Source: Ginsengibacter sp038239385 (lineage in GTDB: Bacteria; Bacteroidota; Bacteroidia; Chitinophagales; Chitinophagaceae). From it: DNA of 64,000 nucleotides. The position numbers and the translations under genes were made by a program. Location of the stretch: contig JBBSEV010000003.1 in assembly GCA_038239385.1 (NCBI GenBank), positions 62,001-126,000 on the forward strand, in the 5' to 3' direction. Positions within the stretch are counted from its first letter, which is position 1. Every line of letters starts with the position of its first letter. This document shows, piece by piece, positions 36,055 through 44,734 of this stretch. The notes under the pieces are model-generated. The model did not search any database. It worked only from the letters and a program-made list of their open reading frames with translations, and was not told where the DNA came from.

Positions 36055-36486
36055 ATGCCCTTAAGTAAAAAAAATTTGTTCATAAAACGATCGGGTATTC
36101 CCGGGGCAGGCAAAGGCTTGTTCACCAAAATATTTATAGTTAAAGGAGACCTTATTGTAGAATATAAAGGAAGAATTACCACATGGAAAAAAGTGCTGGA
36201 AGCAAATTGCTTCAATGGCTATGTTTTTTATATAAACCGTAATCATGTAATTGATGCCAAACCTTACTTAAAGGCATTTGGAAAGTATGCCAATGATGCA
36301 GATGGGTTAAGAAAAATCAAAGGGCTTGTAAATAATTCAAAATATGTTAATGAAGGTGGAAGAATATTTATAAAAGCGATAAAAGATATTCCTGCCGGAA
36401 GTGAAATATTAGTAAATTATAAAAAGGAATACTGGGATGTAATAAAATATAATTCCAGGTTCATTTCAAATAAGATGCCTGCATAA
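36055..36486 (+). CDS. SET-domain protein (lysine methyltransferase-like)
   Basis: A 143-residue single-domain protein. The SET fold is visible: SGIPGAGKGLFTKIFIVKGD (the GxG cofactor loop and first strands), LIVEYKGRITTW, GKYANDADGLRK (in place of the eukaryotic NHSCxPN block), RIFIKAIKDIPAGSEILVNY and the aromatic end KKEYWDVIKY. SET enzymes methylate protein lysines; bacterial examples act on nucleoid, ribosomal or host proteins. No chromatin-type partner domain is attached. Substrate unknown. Confidence 0.85.
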   Translation: MPLSKKNLFIKRSGIPGAGKGLFTKIFIVKGDLIVEYKGRITTWKKVLEANCFNGYVFYINRNHVIDAKPYLKAFGKYANDADGLRKIKGLVNNSKYVNEGGRIFIKAIKDIPAGSEILVNYKKEYWDVIKYNSRFISNKMPA

Positions 36487-36673
36487 ACCCGGTGTCTTAT
36501 AAATAAATAGAATGATAAATTTCACTTAATTAGGAACCTTATTTCTATCTGGTTTATTCCGCTTCTTTTAGTTCATTATCAATCCATCTTCTTAATTTTA
36601 ACGTATAATTTATAATAACCGGCTGTCAGGATTTTTTTTCTTTTAAAAAATAAGGCAATTTTTATTTCGATTA

Positions 36674-37042
36674 ATGAGATACACTACTGCATACTACCTC
36701 ATGTTACTTTATGTTACCGTAATGTTTAAGCCATTAATCCCTATTATCAGTGATGCATTATCACATACATTTTCCGAGACCATACATATTGAAACAGTTC
36801 ATGCAAAATATGGAAGTAATCATTTGGAAAAAGAACTCGCCGCTTCAGGTACAGATAATGCAAATAATAAAAATCAAAATACAATTACGTCTGAAGACCA
36901 GGTTCTCATACATGTTGCTTCTAATGAAATAAAATATCACTTTGGTTTAAATAGTATCATAAAAGATTATCCCTTTTGTAAACCGTTTACACTCTCTTCA
37001 GTTTTTATAATTAAGGCAGGGCCTCCTCCAAAGGCTTCCTAA
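36674..37042 (+). CDS. Small exported protein preceding a TonB receptor (HYC/CC/PP-like, Cys-poor)
   Basis: A 122-residue protein with an N-terminal hydrophobic segment (YYLMLLYVTVMFKPLIPIIS), a middle part with HIETVHAKYGSNHLEKELA and a C-terminal PPPKAS. The plan (LLY...KP..P, then a short motif where relatives have CNGKCYL, then a Pro-rich end) resembles the small proteins that commonly stand just before metal-related TonB receptors in Bacteroidota, but the cysteines are missing here. It lies 175 nt upstream of the receptor. Placement in that family is inference. Confidence 0.6.
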   Translation: MRYTTAYYLMLLYVTVMFKPLIPIISDALSHTFSETIHIETVHAKYGSNHLEKELAASGTDNANNKNQNTITSEDQVLIHVASNEIKYHFGLNSIIKDYPFCKPFTLSSVFIIKAGPPPKAS

Positions 37043-37065
37043 CATTTTTAAGAAATTTAATGTGT

Positions 37066-37137
37066 AAGGAGGCATGCTCCTTAAGCAAGTGTATGCCTTC
37101 TATTTTCTTTATTTGAATAAGCTTTATTTGAATAAGC
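37066..37137. repeat. Hairpin and 15-bp tandem repeat between small protein and TonB receptor
   Basis: AAGGAG-GCATG-CTCCTT (37066-37082) is a perfect 6-bp hairpin. Twenty-five nt further, TTTATTTGAATAAGC occurs twice head to tail (37108-37122, 37123-37137). The hairpin could end the small gene's transcript or form an attenuator in the receptor leader; the tandem repeat could be a regulator site. Confidence 0.4.
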
Positions 37138-37217
37138 TATAAGTAAAGTTATGGCTACTAATATTTACAATATTAATTCAGTGTAAGGTTCCATTTTTTA
37201 CCTACCAAAATTTATTT

Positions 37218-39482
37218 ATGTCTAAAGTTCTATTATTTATATTCATTCTTTTATATTCAATTTCCGCTAAGTCCCAGGTTAGCATAAGGGGGAGCGTAAT
37301 TGACGATAAAACAAATTTGCCTGTAGCAGGTGCAACCATTACCTTGATGCCAGCAGATATTTTTGCAGTTACCGATGCGAATGGCAGATTTTTCTTTAAA
37401 GGAAAATATGATACCAGTTCTTATGTTATCGTAAATAACATTGGTTATGCATCAAAAAATTTCAATACTAATGAATTACAAAACAATAAAAGTATCGCCA
37501 TTACACAGCAGCAAATAGAATTACAAAATGTAGTTATTGTTTCAAATGCAGGCGATATTTATAAACCTATAAGCCGCACTGATATTGCTATGCGTGGCGT
37601 AAACAATTCGCAGGAAGTATTACGCATTATTCCCGGGATTGTAATAGGCCAGCACCAGGGTGGAGGAAAGGCTGAGCAAATATTTTTGCGGGGCTTTGAT
37701 GCGGATCATGGAACAGATTTCAGGGAAGACGTTGATGGTTTACCAATAAACATGGTTTCTCATGCACACGGCCAGGGCTTTGCCGACAGCCATTTTATTA
37801 TCCCCGAAACAATTGAAAGTGTGGATTTCAAAAAAGGCCCTTATACTGCAAGCAAAGGTGATTTTGCCACAACAGGTTTTGTTGATTTCAATACTAAAAA
37901 TACACTCGACAATAATACGGTAAAAGTGGAGGGAGGCATGTTTAATACATTTCGTGGCCTTGGTATGTTTAATCTTTTAAGTGAAAAGGCTAAAGAGAAA
38001 CAGCAATCATGGTATGTTGCATCCGAGTATAGGTACTCAGATGCTTACTTTGACAATCCCCAACATTTTAAACGCTTCAATTTATTTACAAAATACAATG
38101 GCAGGTTATCTGAGCACAATTTCCTTTCACTTTCTGCCACTACGTTCTGGAGTAAATGGGATGCTTCCGGCCAAATACCTGACAGAGCCGTGGACCAGGG
38201 CCTCATTGGTTTTTATGGAGCACTCGATCCTTTTGAAGGTGGATTAACTTACCGTACTAACGTCAACGCACAGTTGGTAACTTCTTTAAATAATGGAGAC
38301 ATAATAAAGAACCAAATTTATTATTCCAATACTCATTTTGACCTTCATACAAACTTTACTTTCTTTTTAGACGACCCAATAAATGGTGATGAGATAAGGC
38401 AAAGAGAAGGAAGAAACCTTATGGGTTATAATGGAAGCTATAACCACACAGGATACGCAGGCGGAACAAAACTCTCCACAGAACTTGGTGTGAATGTACG
38501 GCAAGACCTTACCCATAACTCAGAGCTTTCACATACGGTAGACCGTTTTACATTGCTGAACCGGATAAAATTGGGGGATGTTACTGAGTTAAGTATTTCT
38601 CCATACGTAAGCGAAACATTTGCTTTTAGTAAACGCTTTAGTATTAATGCGGGCCTGCGTTTCGATCAATTCTATCATAAATACAATAATAAATTATCAA
38701 GCGATAGTACACTGCCCGGGGTTGGTATTTACAAAGCAGATGCTAATACATTGGGACCCAAGTTAAATTTCTATTACCATGTAAATGACAGAATGCAATT
38801 TTATCTTACTTCTGGTAAGGGGTATCATTCAAACGATACCAGGGCTGTTGTGGTTGAACATGGATATAAGAGTTTACCTTCTGCTTACAGTGCAGACTTG
38901 GGAACGGTGTTCAAGCCAACGGGCAAAGTATTAATTAATGCTGCACTATGGTATATCTATCTTGAGCAGGAATTTGTTTATAGTGGTGATGGTGGTTTTG
39001 TAGAATTCAATGGGAAGACACGCCGTGTAGGTTTTGATTTCTCTGGCCGGTATCAGCCAATTCGCTCTTTATATTTTGATGTTGATTTGAATTATGCACG
39101 TGGCCGTTCAACTGAAAATCCTAAAGGAGCAAACTATATTCCTCTTGCGCCTAAATGGACAAGTACCGGGGGGTTAACCTTTACTAATAAGAATGGATTC
39201 AATGGGAGCCTGCGTTACCGTTATATCGGCGACAGGCCCGGTAATGAAGATAATAGCCTTGTTGCAAAAGGATATTTTATAACTGATGCCGTACTTAACT
39301 ATACAAAACCTAAATATGAAATAGGCTTAGTTATAAATAATGTATTAAACACCAAATGGAAAGAAACTCAATTTGATACTGAAACCCGCTTGAAAAATGA
39401 AGCCCAATCAGTAGATGAAATTTGCTTTACACCGGGGACTAAGTTTTCAGCAAAGCTGAGCTTTGCGTTTTATTTTAAATAA
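37218..39482 (+). CDS. TonB-dependent receptor with His-rich plug (metal-related)
   Basis: A 754-residue outer-membrane receptor: signal peptide (LLFIFILLYSISAKSQ), carboxypeptidase-like domain (GSVIDDKTNLPVAGATITLM, to about residue 100), plug about 115-225 and a 22-strand-type barrel ending in F-Y-F-K. The plug carries LRGFDADHGTDFREDVDGLP and NMVSHAHGQGFADSHFIIPE, a His-dense loop typical of receptors for metals or metallophores rather than glycans. Its length is far below SusC. Its 3' end is repeated at 40528-40746. The neighbouring small protein supports a metal role; copper or zinc cannot be decided. Confidence 0.9.
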   Translation: MSKVLLFIFILLYSISAKSQVSIRGSVIDDKTNLPVAGATITLMPADIFAVTDANGRFFFKGKYDTSSYVIVNNIGYASKNFNTNELQNNKSIAITQQQIELQNVVIVSNAGDIYKPISRTDIAMRGVNNSQEVLRIIPGIVIGQHQGGGKAEQIFLRGFDADHGTDFREDVDGLPINMVSHAHGQGFADSHFIIPETIESVDFKKGPYTASKGDFATTGFVDFNTKNTLDNNTVKVEGGMFNTFRGLGMFNLLSEKAKEKQQSWYVASEYRYSDAYFDNPQHFKRFNLFTKYNGRLSEHNFLSLSATTFWSKWDASGQIPDRAVDQGLIGFYGALDPFEGGLTYRTNVNAQLVTSLNNGDIIKNQIYYSNTHFDLHTNFTFFLDDPINGDEIRQREGRNLMGYNGSYNHTGYAGGTKLSTELGVNVRQDLTHNSELSHTVDRFTLLNRIKLGDVTELSISPYVSETFAFSKRFSINAGLRFDQFYHKYNNKLSSDSTLPGVGIYKADANTLGPKLNFYYHVNDRMQFYLTSGKGYHSNDTRAVVVEHGYKSLPSAYSADLGTVFKPTGKVLINAALWYIYLEQEFVYSGDGGFVEFNGKTRRVGFDFSGRYQPIRSLYFDVDLNYARGRSTENPKGANYIPLAPKWTSTGGLTFTNKNGFNGSLRYRYIGDRPGNEDNSLVAKGYFITDAVLNYTKPKYEIGLVINNVLNTKWKETQFDTETRLKNEAQSVDEICFTPGTKFSAKLSFAFYFK

Positions 39483-39650
39483 AATTATAATTCATATAAA
39501 AAATATTCGGTAAAAGAAAGCTTGAATAATGTAAATAAATTCAAGCATGAAGTCTTTCTGGAACAAGAAATATTTTAAGTATTTGTGTATTATCATTTCA
39601 AATAGGATATTTATTAAACCTGTAGTTGGTTTCTATTAACGTTCAAATAT

Positions 39651-40076
39651 TTATTTCCATATTAATATAGCCATTCCCGTTAGTATAAATCCTGCACCTA
39701 TTAAAACTTTGGCGGTAATGGGTTCTTTAAGAATAAGAAAAGAAAGTATTAAGGTAACTACAATACTTGCTTTGTCAATAGATGCCACATAAGATACGGG
39801 TCCTTCCTTCATTGCCCTGTAATAAAATATCCAGGAAAGAGAAGTGGTAATGCCCGATATGGCTAAGAAGATTAGATTTTTCGCCGGGGCATTGGCAATT
39901 TCAGTGTAGGCATTTTTTAAAATAAATGCATTGGCAATTACAATCGTAAAAACAACTGCCGTACGAATTGCGAGGGCAGCATCACTGCTTAAATCTTTCA
40001 TCCCAAACTTTGCTATGACAGAAGTAAAGCCTGCAAATATCATTGAAATGATTGCGTATATTATCCACCTTTCCAT
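39651..40076 (-). CDS. EamA/DMT-family half-size transporter
   Basis: A 141-residue protein with five hydrophobic helices and a single EamA unit: AIISMIFAGFTSVIAKFGMK at the start, AISGITTSLSWIFYYRAMKE in the middle and IDKASIVVTLILSFLILKEP followed by GAGFILTGMAIL at the end. One-domain DMT proteins work as dimers. The substrate is unknown. It is isolated between repeats on both sides. Confidence 0.87.
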   Translation of the reverse strand: MERWIIYAIISMIFAGFTSVIAKFGMKDLSSDAALAIRTAVVFTIVIANAFILKNAYTEIANAPAKNLIFLAISGITTSLSWIFYYRAMKEGPVSYVASIDKASIVVTLILSFLILKEPITAKVLIGAGFILTGMAILIWK

Positions 40077-40217
40077 AAATTTTTTTATTACTAAATTAAC
40101 TAATCAATTTTTCGCAGCACAAATTACATAGTGATGATTTTAGTTTACTTCAGCAAATGGCGCAATGCTTACTTTTAACAGCCGTGTATATTTTGTTTTT
40201 CTTCAATCGTACCTTTT

Positions 40218-40410
40218 CCTAAATATATATGTTTTGCTTAGGGATATATATGTATTTAAAAAAAGCAAGTATGTATTTGAAAAAGCAAAGCTTGAATCTG
40301 GGAAATCTAAGCTCGCATTTGTGAAGAGTAAGCATGCATTTGAAAAAAGCAACCATGCATTTTCAAAAAAACAAGCATTCATTTGTGGAGAGTAAGCTTG
40401 CATTTCTCAG
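40218..40410. repeat. Degenerate 21-bp tandem repeat array
   Basis: About nine units of period 21 bp with consensus near AAAAGCAAGCATGCATTTGAA; the TTT of successive units falls at 40255, 40276, 40297, 40318, 40339 and 40360, then one unit lost 3 bp. In one plus-strand frame (40165-40395) the units read as seven-residue repeats such as KSKHAFE, with no stop for 76 codons. No family or start signal supports a protein; the period also equals two DNA turns. Nature unknown. Confidence 0.75.
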
Positions 40411-40502
40411 GAAGATGGTTCCAATTCCTCTGCGAGTTTTATGAAACAGGAATTGATGAATTTGAATTTTTTTTTTTTTAAAAATTGAAGATATTTAAAA
40501 GA

Positions 40503-40525
40503 TTCGTGAGACACGAACCACGGAG
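40503..40525. repeat. Half copy of the 64-bp hairpin repeat
   Basis: TTCGTGAGACACGAACCACGGAG is the right arm of the hairpin elements at 45523-45586 and 46280-46343. It ends 2 nt before the duplicated TonB receptor fragment starts, so the rearrangement breakpoint coincides with the repeat. Confidence 0.75.
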
Positions 40526-40527
40526 CA

Positions 40528-40746
40528 GCAAAAGGATATTTTATAACTGATTCCGTACTTAGCTATACAAAACCTAAATACGAAATAGGCTTATTTATAA
40601 ATAATGTATTAAACACCAAATGGAAAGAAACTCAATTTGATACTGAAACCCGCTTGAAAAATGAAGCCCAATCTGTTGATGAAATTTGCTTTACACTAGG
40701 GACTAAGTTTTCAGCAAAGCTGAGCTTTGCGTTTTATTTTAAATGA
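40528..40746 (+). pseudogene. Duplicated 3' end of the TonB receptor
   Basis: The 217 nt at 40528-40744 align without gaps to 39264-39480, the last 72 codons of the TonB receptor, with 8 mismatches (about 96% identity). The frame is intact from AKGYFITDSVLSYTKP to FAFYFK and ends at a TGA, but there is no start and no barrel before it. It is a recent partial duplication. The spacer around it (40077-40502 and 40747-40891) has no other gene. Confidence 0.92.
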
Positions 40747-40891
40747 TGCGAAAGTACTTAGATAGGAAAACGTTCTGAAAACACGAGGGGTTAAAGGCCA
40801 AATAAAATAATTAATCTACTATAGTATCTCTACTCAATATTGTATTAGGTACAATGGATAATTTTGTTAGCGGAACGTTTTAAGCAATTTT

Positions 40892-42736
40892 CTATTCTTT
40901 CATCACAGGCAGGTCGATATAACTTCCATACTGTTGATTGCAGTAAATTGTTTCCGTTGCTTTTATGAAATCACTTTCTTTTGCTTCGAAAATATTAGGA
41001 ATGTATTTTTGAGGGTTGCGATCAATAATAGGAAACCAGGTACTCTGAACCTGTATCATGATATGATGGCCTTTTAAAAAGGTGTGGTTAATATCATGCA
41101 GGTCAATAATAAATTCTTCTATTTTACCAGGAACGAGAGGGGAGGGTTTTTCAAAACTATTACGAAAGCGGCCTCTTATAACTTCCATGGCAACCGGTAA
41201 CTGGTAACCACTCATTTTCCTGCTGGCAGTATCAATATCCGGATATACATCAATAAGCTTTACCACAAAATCTGCATCCGTACCTGAAGTAGATGCAAAG
41301 AGATGTGCTTTTACTTTTCCGGTAACGGTAACGTTTTGTGTCAGGCTATCCATTTTAAAACTTATAACATCCGGTCTTGTCGTTACAAAACGTTGGTCTT
41401 CCACATGCCATGTAAACCACCGGCTTCCTTCACTGTAAGTAGCTTCAATAGGTAAAGTACGGTAAGGTACAGGGCTGGCAGGGTCGCTTATATAGCTGAC
41501 AGAACCTGAAACTAAGGTTGGTTTTGTAAAGCCCGCTTTTCGATCTGCAGTAGCATACAACTTTTGCAACACAGCTTTCTTAGGTGGCCACGAGTCGTAG
41601 GTTTTCCAGGTATTAGTGCCTGTTTGAAAACAATTGGCTTCGGCAAACTTGCCATCGCCAATGCCTTTAAGCCAATAATCGAACCATCGCTTCTCCAATG
41701 CCTGAAACCAAACTGATGTAGTGCTGCCGAAATTTATCTGGCCGAGACTATCTCCCTTAGGTCCTTCCCACCCACCATGGTTCCATGGGCCAAGTACAAT
41801 AAAATTACGGTTAAAACTGTCTTTCTTTTCAAGATGCTGATACATGATCTGTGGCCCGTTCATATCCTCCTGGTCGAAATAACCACCTACATGCATCACT
41901 GGTATTTGCGGCCGCTGAATATAGGTAAGCGTAGATGAATTTTTCCAGTAATCGTCATACGCAGGATGTTTTGTAAAATCGTTCCATGAAGCAAGCCGTC
42001 CTTTATAATATTTATCGTTTACGTTTTTTAAAGAGCCTAAATGTAAGTACCAGTTATAGAGGTCATATTCGGGAAAAGGGAAATTGCTATTAGATAATTT
42101 ATCATTCTCAACAAGATAACTATACTCAAATCCGTAGCTTAAACGGAATGCACCGTTATGATGAAAATCATCTCCTAAAAACATATCGGCAGGTGAAGCC
42201 TGTGGCGAGCTCGCCTTAAGAGCCGGATGCGGATCAACAGAGGCATCTAACGCAAGGTACCCGGGATACGAAACACCATTTATGCCTGCTTTGCCATTGT
42301 TATTCTTAATATTTTTTATGAGCCAGTCAACAGCATCATAAGCATCGGTACTTTCATCAGTTTTTGTCTTATCCATTAAATGATAGAGCGGCCGCGTCAT
42401 TTCAAAAGTGCCTTCGCTTTTAAATTTCCCCCGCATATCCTGAAATACAAAGATATACCCCTCTTTAGCCATCGGCTGAAAAGACCCCATTTCTTTTACT
42501 ACTATGGTAGAGTCTTCAGGTAAAGGGAAGTCCGCACCGTAGGGCGTTCGCTGTATCAGAAAAGGAACCGGGTTTGTATGTTGTGTGGGAACAAGCACCA
42601 CAGTAAAAAGTTTTATACCATCCCGCATTGGTATCATGTATGTTTTCTTGGTATAAGACGAGATCGTATCTGTTTGTGCATGAACGCTGATAGAAAGTGA
42701 ACTCATTACAAGAATAAAAAGAAGATTTTTTTTCAT
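40892..42736 (-). CDS. CocE/NonD-family (X-Pro dipeptidyl-peptidase S15 type) hydrolase
   Basis: A 614-residue secreted alpha/beta hydrolase. The ATG at 42736 is chosen because it opens a signal peptide (MKKNLLFILVMSSLSISVHA); 33 codons further upstream lack this. Nucleophile Ser in GINGVSYPGYLAL, acid in TSGTDADFVVKLIDVYPD region or the barrel loop, and His near the C-terminal jelly roll (KGHHIMIQVQSTWFPIIDRN). MRDGIKLFTVVLVP is the family's N-terminal strand pair. Relatives cleave X-Pro peptides, cocaine-like esters or beta-lactam acyl chains; most secreted bacterial ones have unknown substrate. Confidence 0.9.
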   Translation of the reverse strand: MKKNLLFILVMSSLSISVHAQTDTISSYTKKTYMIPMRDGIKLFTVVLVPTQHTNPVPFLIQRTPYGADFPLPEDSTIVVKEMGSFQPMAKEGYIFVFQDMRGKFKSEGTFEMTRPLYHLMDKTKTDESTDAYDAVDWLIKNIKNNNGKAGINGVSYPGYLALDASVDPHPALKASSPQASPADMFLGDDFHHNGAFRLSYGFEYSYLVENDKLSNSNFPFPEYDLYNWYLHLGSLKNVNDKYYKGRLASWNDFTKHPAYDDYWKNSSTLTYIQRPQIPVMHVGGYFDQEDMNGPQIMYQHLEKKDSFNRNFIVLGPWNHGGWEGPKGDSLGQINFGSTTSVWFQALEKRWFDYWLKGIGDGKFAEANCFQTGTNTWKTYDSWPPKKAVLQKLYATADRKAGFTKPTLVSGSVSYISDPASPVPYRTLPIEATYSEGSRWFTWHVEDQRFVTTRPDVISFKMDSLTQNVTVTGKVKAHLFASTSGTDADFVVKLIDVYPDIDTASRKMSGYQLPVAMEVIRGRFRNSFEKPSPLVPGKIEEFIIDLHDINHTFLKGHHIMIQVQSTWFPIIDRNPQKYIPNIFEAKESDFIKATETIYCNQQYGSYIDLPVMKE

Positions 42737-42882
42737 TTTAATATATTTCTGATAAAAATTATTTGTTTCGCAACAATGTTTTATAATAAATTCAAATAGA
42801 TCAATTTGTCTAAAGTTGCTGCTTACGATTTGCATTGCCGATGGCAGGTTATTTATTGAACGTTCAGCCCGGAACTACCGAT

Positions 42883-42970
42883 GATTATATAATTATAGAT
42901 GAAGTTAACTACAAAAGTTGATAAGAATTCCGTTAGCTGGAACGCAAGATGACAAAACAACTATAGATGA
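42883..42970. repeat. Dispersed intergenic repeat, copy 1
   Basis: About 88 bp, similar along its whole length to 51854-51942 (shared cores GATGAAGTTA, GATAAGAATTCCG, AAGATGACAA). Both copies lie upstream of a minus-strand exported-protein gene. No coding frame. The remainder of the 42737-43019 spacer shows nothing. Confidence 0.7.
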
Positions 42971-43019
42971 GGAAATGCACGTCAGACCTGCGATTGGGGA
43001 TATATGTGTTGGCGGTAGT

Positions 43020-43946
43020 TTAGTCTCGGTTAAAACCCCAATCATTAAATTCTGGTCGATATTTCAATAAATAATATTCCGTTTTTTCTATTGGGTCAGT
43101 TCTATTAAGCCTGACTTCAAATAGAAGATTATTATCTCTTGCAGCCTTAGAATATAGATTGTCAATCAGGTGAGAAAATCTTATAAGCTGATTATAAATA
43201 ACCATAGTATCGTGAAACATATCTATCCATTCATCAAAAGGAAGAACTTCAATTTGCGAAGCAGGGTCGTTCTTTATATAATTACATGGATGAATATAAC
43301 GACCAATAAAATAATAATTGGAATGCGCAATAGAATTTCTGATTTGCGTTTTGTATGCATTTTTTATTGCTAAATAAATATTTGAATATTTATCTTTTAT
43401 TCTATCCCTAATTTTATTTCTAATTATATCTTCTCGTTTACCAGTCGAAGGGCTATTGTCTCGGTTACTTTCTTTGATTTTAAAATGCCAATCATAAGGC
43501 TCGCCGTAAGTTAATTTTGTAAACTGATATAGTTTTTTAATAAATAAATCTGCTTCCCAAATCTTTATGTAAATCAACATTTCTAACTGGATTGATGTCG
43601 ATTCAGATTCTGTTAAAATATCAATCTCTTTTTGCTTTTCTTCCGACCATTCAAACTTTTTGATATAATCTTCGAATGATAAATCTGAGACTGAATTTTG
43701 TCTATAATTGTGAATAAATTTATAGTGCCAATAGTCTGAATGACCTTCTGTGTTAGGACCAATCATATAGGGATTTTTAAGCAAGGTATTATCCCAACTA
43801 TTTGCCTCTGGATGGTAAAAACCGTTTACTCTAATTAACAATAGGTCGCCATCGTGTGTTTGATTATTCAAAATATCTTCGAATAATTTATCGAATTCTG
43901 GTTGTAGCTGTTGAGTTTTTTTATCTAGTATGTCAGTGAATAGCAT
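43020..43946 (-). CDS. Uncharacterised protein with HEPN-like RNSIAH motif
   Basis: A 308-residue cytoplasmic, charged and helical protein, no signal or membrane segment. The central part has a long helix pair (QLEMLIYIKIWEADLFIKKL) and, near residue 205, AYKTQIRNSIAHSNYYF. The R-x4-H motif followed by a helix is the hallmark of HEPN domains, many of which are RNases in toxin or abortive-infection systems. No partner antitoxin gene is evident next to it. It stands in the repeat-rich accessory stretch and may be a horizontally acquired defence gene; family assignment is inference. Confidence 0.55.
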   Translation of the reverse strand: MLFTDILDKKTQQLQPEFDKLFEDILNNQTHDGDLLLIRVNGFYHPEANSWDNTLLKNPYMIGPNTEGHSDYWHYKFIHNYRQNSVSDLSFEDYIKKFEWSEEKQKEIDILTESESTSIQLEMLIYIKIWEADLFIKKLYQFTKLTYGEPYDWHFKIKESNRDNSPSTGKREDIIRNKIRDRIKDKYSNIYLAIKNAYKTQIRNSIAHSNYYFIGRYIHPCNYIKNDPASQIEVLPFDEWIDMFHDTMVIYNQLIRFSHLIDNLYSKAARDNNLLFEVRLNRTDPIEKTEYYLLKYRPEFNDWGFNRD

Positions 43947-44014
43947 TATCCGGAAAATTACGGCTAAAATTGGTTAAGGTATCCATAGGGTGTTTCCATC
44001 TTCAAAAGCAGATA

Positions 44015-44068
44015 AGATAAATTTTATAAATCTCTTAGTAACTTTAAATAACCTACCCGATATTGTTT
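44015..44068. repeat. 54-bp direct repeat, left copy
   Basis: Matches 46406-46460 with one indel and two mismatches (core GTAACTTTAAATAACCTACC). The right copy runs to the base before the mbnP start codon, so this may be a duplicated mbnP leader. The two copies bound a 2.3-kb block with the transposase, a hypothetical gene and the DsrE gene. Confidence 0.8.
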
Positions 44069-44079
44069 TCGGTATCCCA

Positions 44080-44106
44080 GCCGAGTCTACCCTTAGGGGA
44101 CTCGGC
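44080..44106. repeat. REP palindrome left of transposase
   Basis: GCCGAGTC and GACTCGGC arms with an inner CCCTTAGGG stem. It lies 20 nt past the stop of the RAYT gene and, read in reverse, matches the palindrome at 44754-44779 including its CCCAGCC flank, so the gene is bounded by REPs in inverted orientation. Confidence 0.85.
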
Positions 44107-44125
44107 GTGTGGAGAGCAATAGTGT

Positions 44126-44713
44126 CTATTTTGATTTGCTTAAATCAATATCCATCATCTGCATAATATTATCAACTTCAAAAATTCCCTGCACTCCCTT
44201 GCAATAAAACCCCGCGGAACTATGCTGATAATCCTCAGGACAGATGGCAAGATTCCATTTTCCTGTACATGGGTTCCAATGGATGTAATCGAGTTTTTGT
44301 TCAATGAATTTTTTTGTAAAACATTCCTTGTTATCAAAAGAATCTTTAAATACTTCATGAAGCTTGCCTCTTTTTTTATCGGAAGGCCTCACCGCATTTG
44401 ATAATTTAGATAATATGATCTCGTCATTGATTTCCTGTAATCGTTCCACTATATCATATGCCATAAAACGTTTGCCGTTCCAAACGATAGTATTTATGTT
44501 TTTACCAGTGTTGGAAAAACTTATCAATGCATGTAAATGATTGGGCATAATTACATAGCCATTGATATAATGCCCGTTTTTTTGTAAACTATTAAACCAC
44601 TTATATACACAATCATAACCCTTTGTAATCTTAAAGAGATGCAACCAGTCAAAGCACGTTATTGTTATAAAATAAGTACCATCACTTGCGGATATTTGTT
44701 GCTTAACGGCCAT
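44126..44713 (-). CDS. REP-associated tyrosine transposase (RAYT, IS200/IS605-like Y1 family)
   Basis: A 195-residue HUH/Y1 endonuclease. N-terminal GTYFITITCFDWLHLF, metal-binding pair in GYVIMPNHLHALIS (the HLH as HUH motif), and the candidate catalytic Tyr in KFIEQKLDYIHWNPC, a typical RAYT block. The C-terminal tail EDYQHSSAGFYCKGVQGI is also usual in this family. RAYTs cut and rejoin single strands at REP palindromes. Single-copy here, flanked by matching REPs at 44080-44106 and 44754-44779. Confidence 0.92.
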   Translation of the reverse strand: MAVKQQISASDGTYFITITCFDWLHLFKITKGYDCVYKWFNSLQKNGHYINGYVIMPNHLHALISFSNTGKNINTIVWNGKRFMAYDIVERLQEINDEIILSKLSNAVRPSDKKRGKLHEVFKDSFDNKECFTKKFIEQKLDYIHWNPCTGKWNLAICPEDYQHSSAGFYCKGVQGIFEVDNIMQMMDIDLSKSK

Positions 44714-44734
44714 AAAGCAATATACAATAAAATG

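Noticed and set aside
40165..40395. Gene for a 76-residue heptad-repeat protein
   Set aside because: The open frame is a by-product of 21-bp repeats (multiple of three); start context and homology are missing. Reported only as a repeat.
40218..40410. CRISPR array
   Set aside because: Units are contiguous and degenerate at a 21-bp period with no unique spacers, and no cas gene is present.
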